Both the position numbers and the translations under genes were made by a program. Shown one piece after another: positions 63,656-64,000 of a DNA stretch of 64,000 bases; positions within the stretch are counted from its first letter, which is position 1; every line of letters begins with the position of its first letter. This DNA comes from Albibeggiatoa sp964388965 (GTDB lineage: Bacteria > Pseudomonadota > Gammaproteobacteria > Beggiatoales > Beggiatoaceae). Location: the NCBI GenBank assembly GCA_964388965.1, contig CAYMCP010000003.1:1-64000 (forward strand), read 5' to 3'. Under the pieces are notes generated by a model. It saw only the letters and a list, made by a program, of their open reading frames with translations, did not search any database and had not been told where the DNA came from.

Positions 63656-64000
63656 TCAATTAACAGACAAAGGCATCAGCAACATAAATAAATCCATTGG
63701 CGCACCCATATCTTGATCATTTAATGTCAGCTTGTTGTCTACAATCACAGCAGATAAAGTGTAATCGTCCCCTTTCTCGACCAGCGTTTTATCTTTGAGC
63801 AATGCTTTAATGCGGGTTTCTGCTTGTCCCTCACTACCCAAAGTAGCCGCTAAAGCTAAATTTAACAATGGCTTGGCAATTTTAAAATCAGCCTGCATTG
63901 TCATTGCCATCAACAATTCCATCATATTTTTTAATGATTTTGCTTTTTGCCCGTTGATACCTAGACTTAATCCACCTACTAAATTGCCTTTATCCGTATT
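63656..64000 (-). CDS. YdgA-family (DUF945) protein, C-terminal part
   Basis: The frame is open from the window edge at 64000 to the stop at 63656, so the gene begins outside. The visible 114 residues include IKALLKDKTLVEKGDDYTLSAVIVDNKLTLND (as LVEKGDDYTLSAV and KLTLND), which resembles the end of YdgA/DUF945 proteins. An internal ATG at 63925 is not the start. The function of the family is poorly known. Confidence 0.6.
   Translation of the reverse strand, partial: NTDKGNLVGGLSLGINGQKAKSLKNMMELLMAMTMQADFKIAKPLLNLALAATLGSEGQAETRIKALLKDKTLVEKGDDYTLSAVIVDNKLTLNDQDMGAPMDLFMLLMPLSVN

Overview
The window looks like chromosomal DNA of an AT-rich gammaproteobacterium, most likely a filamentous sulfur oxidiser of the Thiotrichales/Beggiatoaceae type. 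This is inferred from gene content by eye; nothing was searched. The core genes are gammaproteobacterial: uvrD, pal, rnhB, ribF, rpsT with a TTG start, tyrS, rimO, icd, yajQ, dsbC, ppsA, lolD and murB. Mixed in are features common in large sulfur bacteria and cyanobacteria: a giant Ser/Thr-kinase/ATPase/GAF/His-kinase protein, a two-partner-secretion beta-helix exoprotein, a sulfide:quinone-oxidoreductase-like flavoprotein, a CHAT-ATPase-TPR protein, and many short intergenic palindromes.

Layout. 0-9 kb: uvrD, pabB, pal, a pair of unknown coiled-coil envelope proteins, a 2-Cys peroxiredoxin, rnhB and ribF, with repeats in the gaps. 9-13 kb: one large secreted exoprotein. 13-17 kb: two unknown membrane proteins, a GlrR-like sigma-54 activator and rpsT. 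17-26 kb: cell-wall genes (M23 endopeptidase, CapA-like protein, NlpC/P60 protein), tyrS, a C-terminal processing protease, a DJ-1 protein and a lytic transglycosylase. 26-36 kb: a signalling block made of a giant kinase, two COG2229-type GTPases and a Roadblock/LC7 protein, with a hybrid histidine kinase facing away from it. 36-48 kb: three minor pseudopilins, cytochrome b561, two methyltransferases, rimO, an isocitrate dehydrogenase fused to CBS domains, a slipin, an SQR-like flavoprotein, a lone GspF and two small proteins. 48-51 kb: a CHAT-STAND-TPR gene broken by an 11-bp tandem duplication. 51-64 kb: yajQ, dsbC, tRNA-Met, a VOC protein, a CorC/HlyC-type protein, an intein-containing ppsA, a single-permease Lol transporter, murB, a tandemly duplicated gene around an assembly gap, and a partial YdgA-like gene.

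The most striking items are: (1) the conservon-like kinase/GTPase/GTPase/Roadblock operon; (2) the CHAT protein whose frame is broken exactly at its catalytic His motif by a reversible-looking 11-bp duplication; (3) an intein with degenerate endonuclease motifs next to the catalytic His of PEP synthase; (4) an isocitrate dehydrogenase-CBS fusion; (5) a 239-bp MITE-like element whose terminal repeats recur elsewhere, next to a Schlafen/AlbA gene remnant; and (6) a 251-bp tandem repeat that gives each copy its own start through TAATG overlaps.
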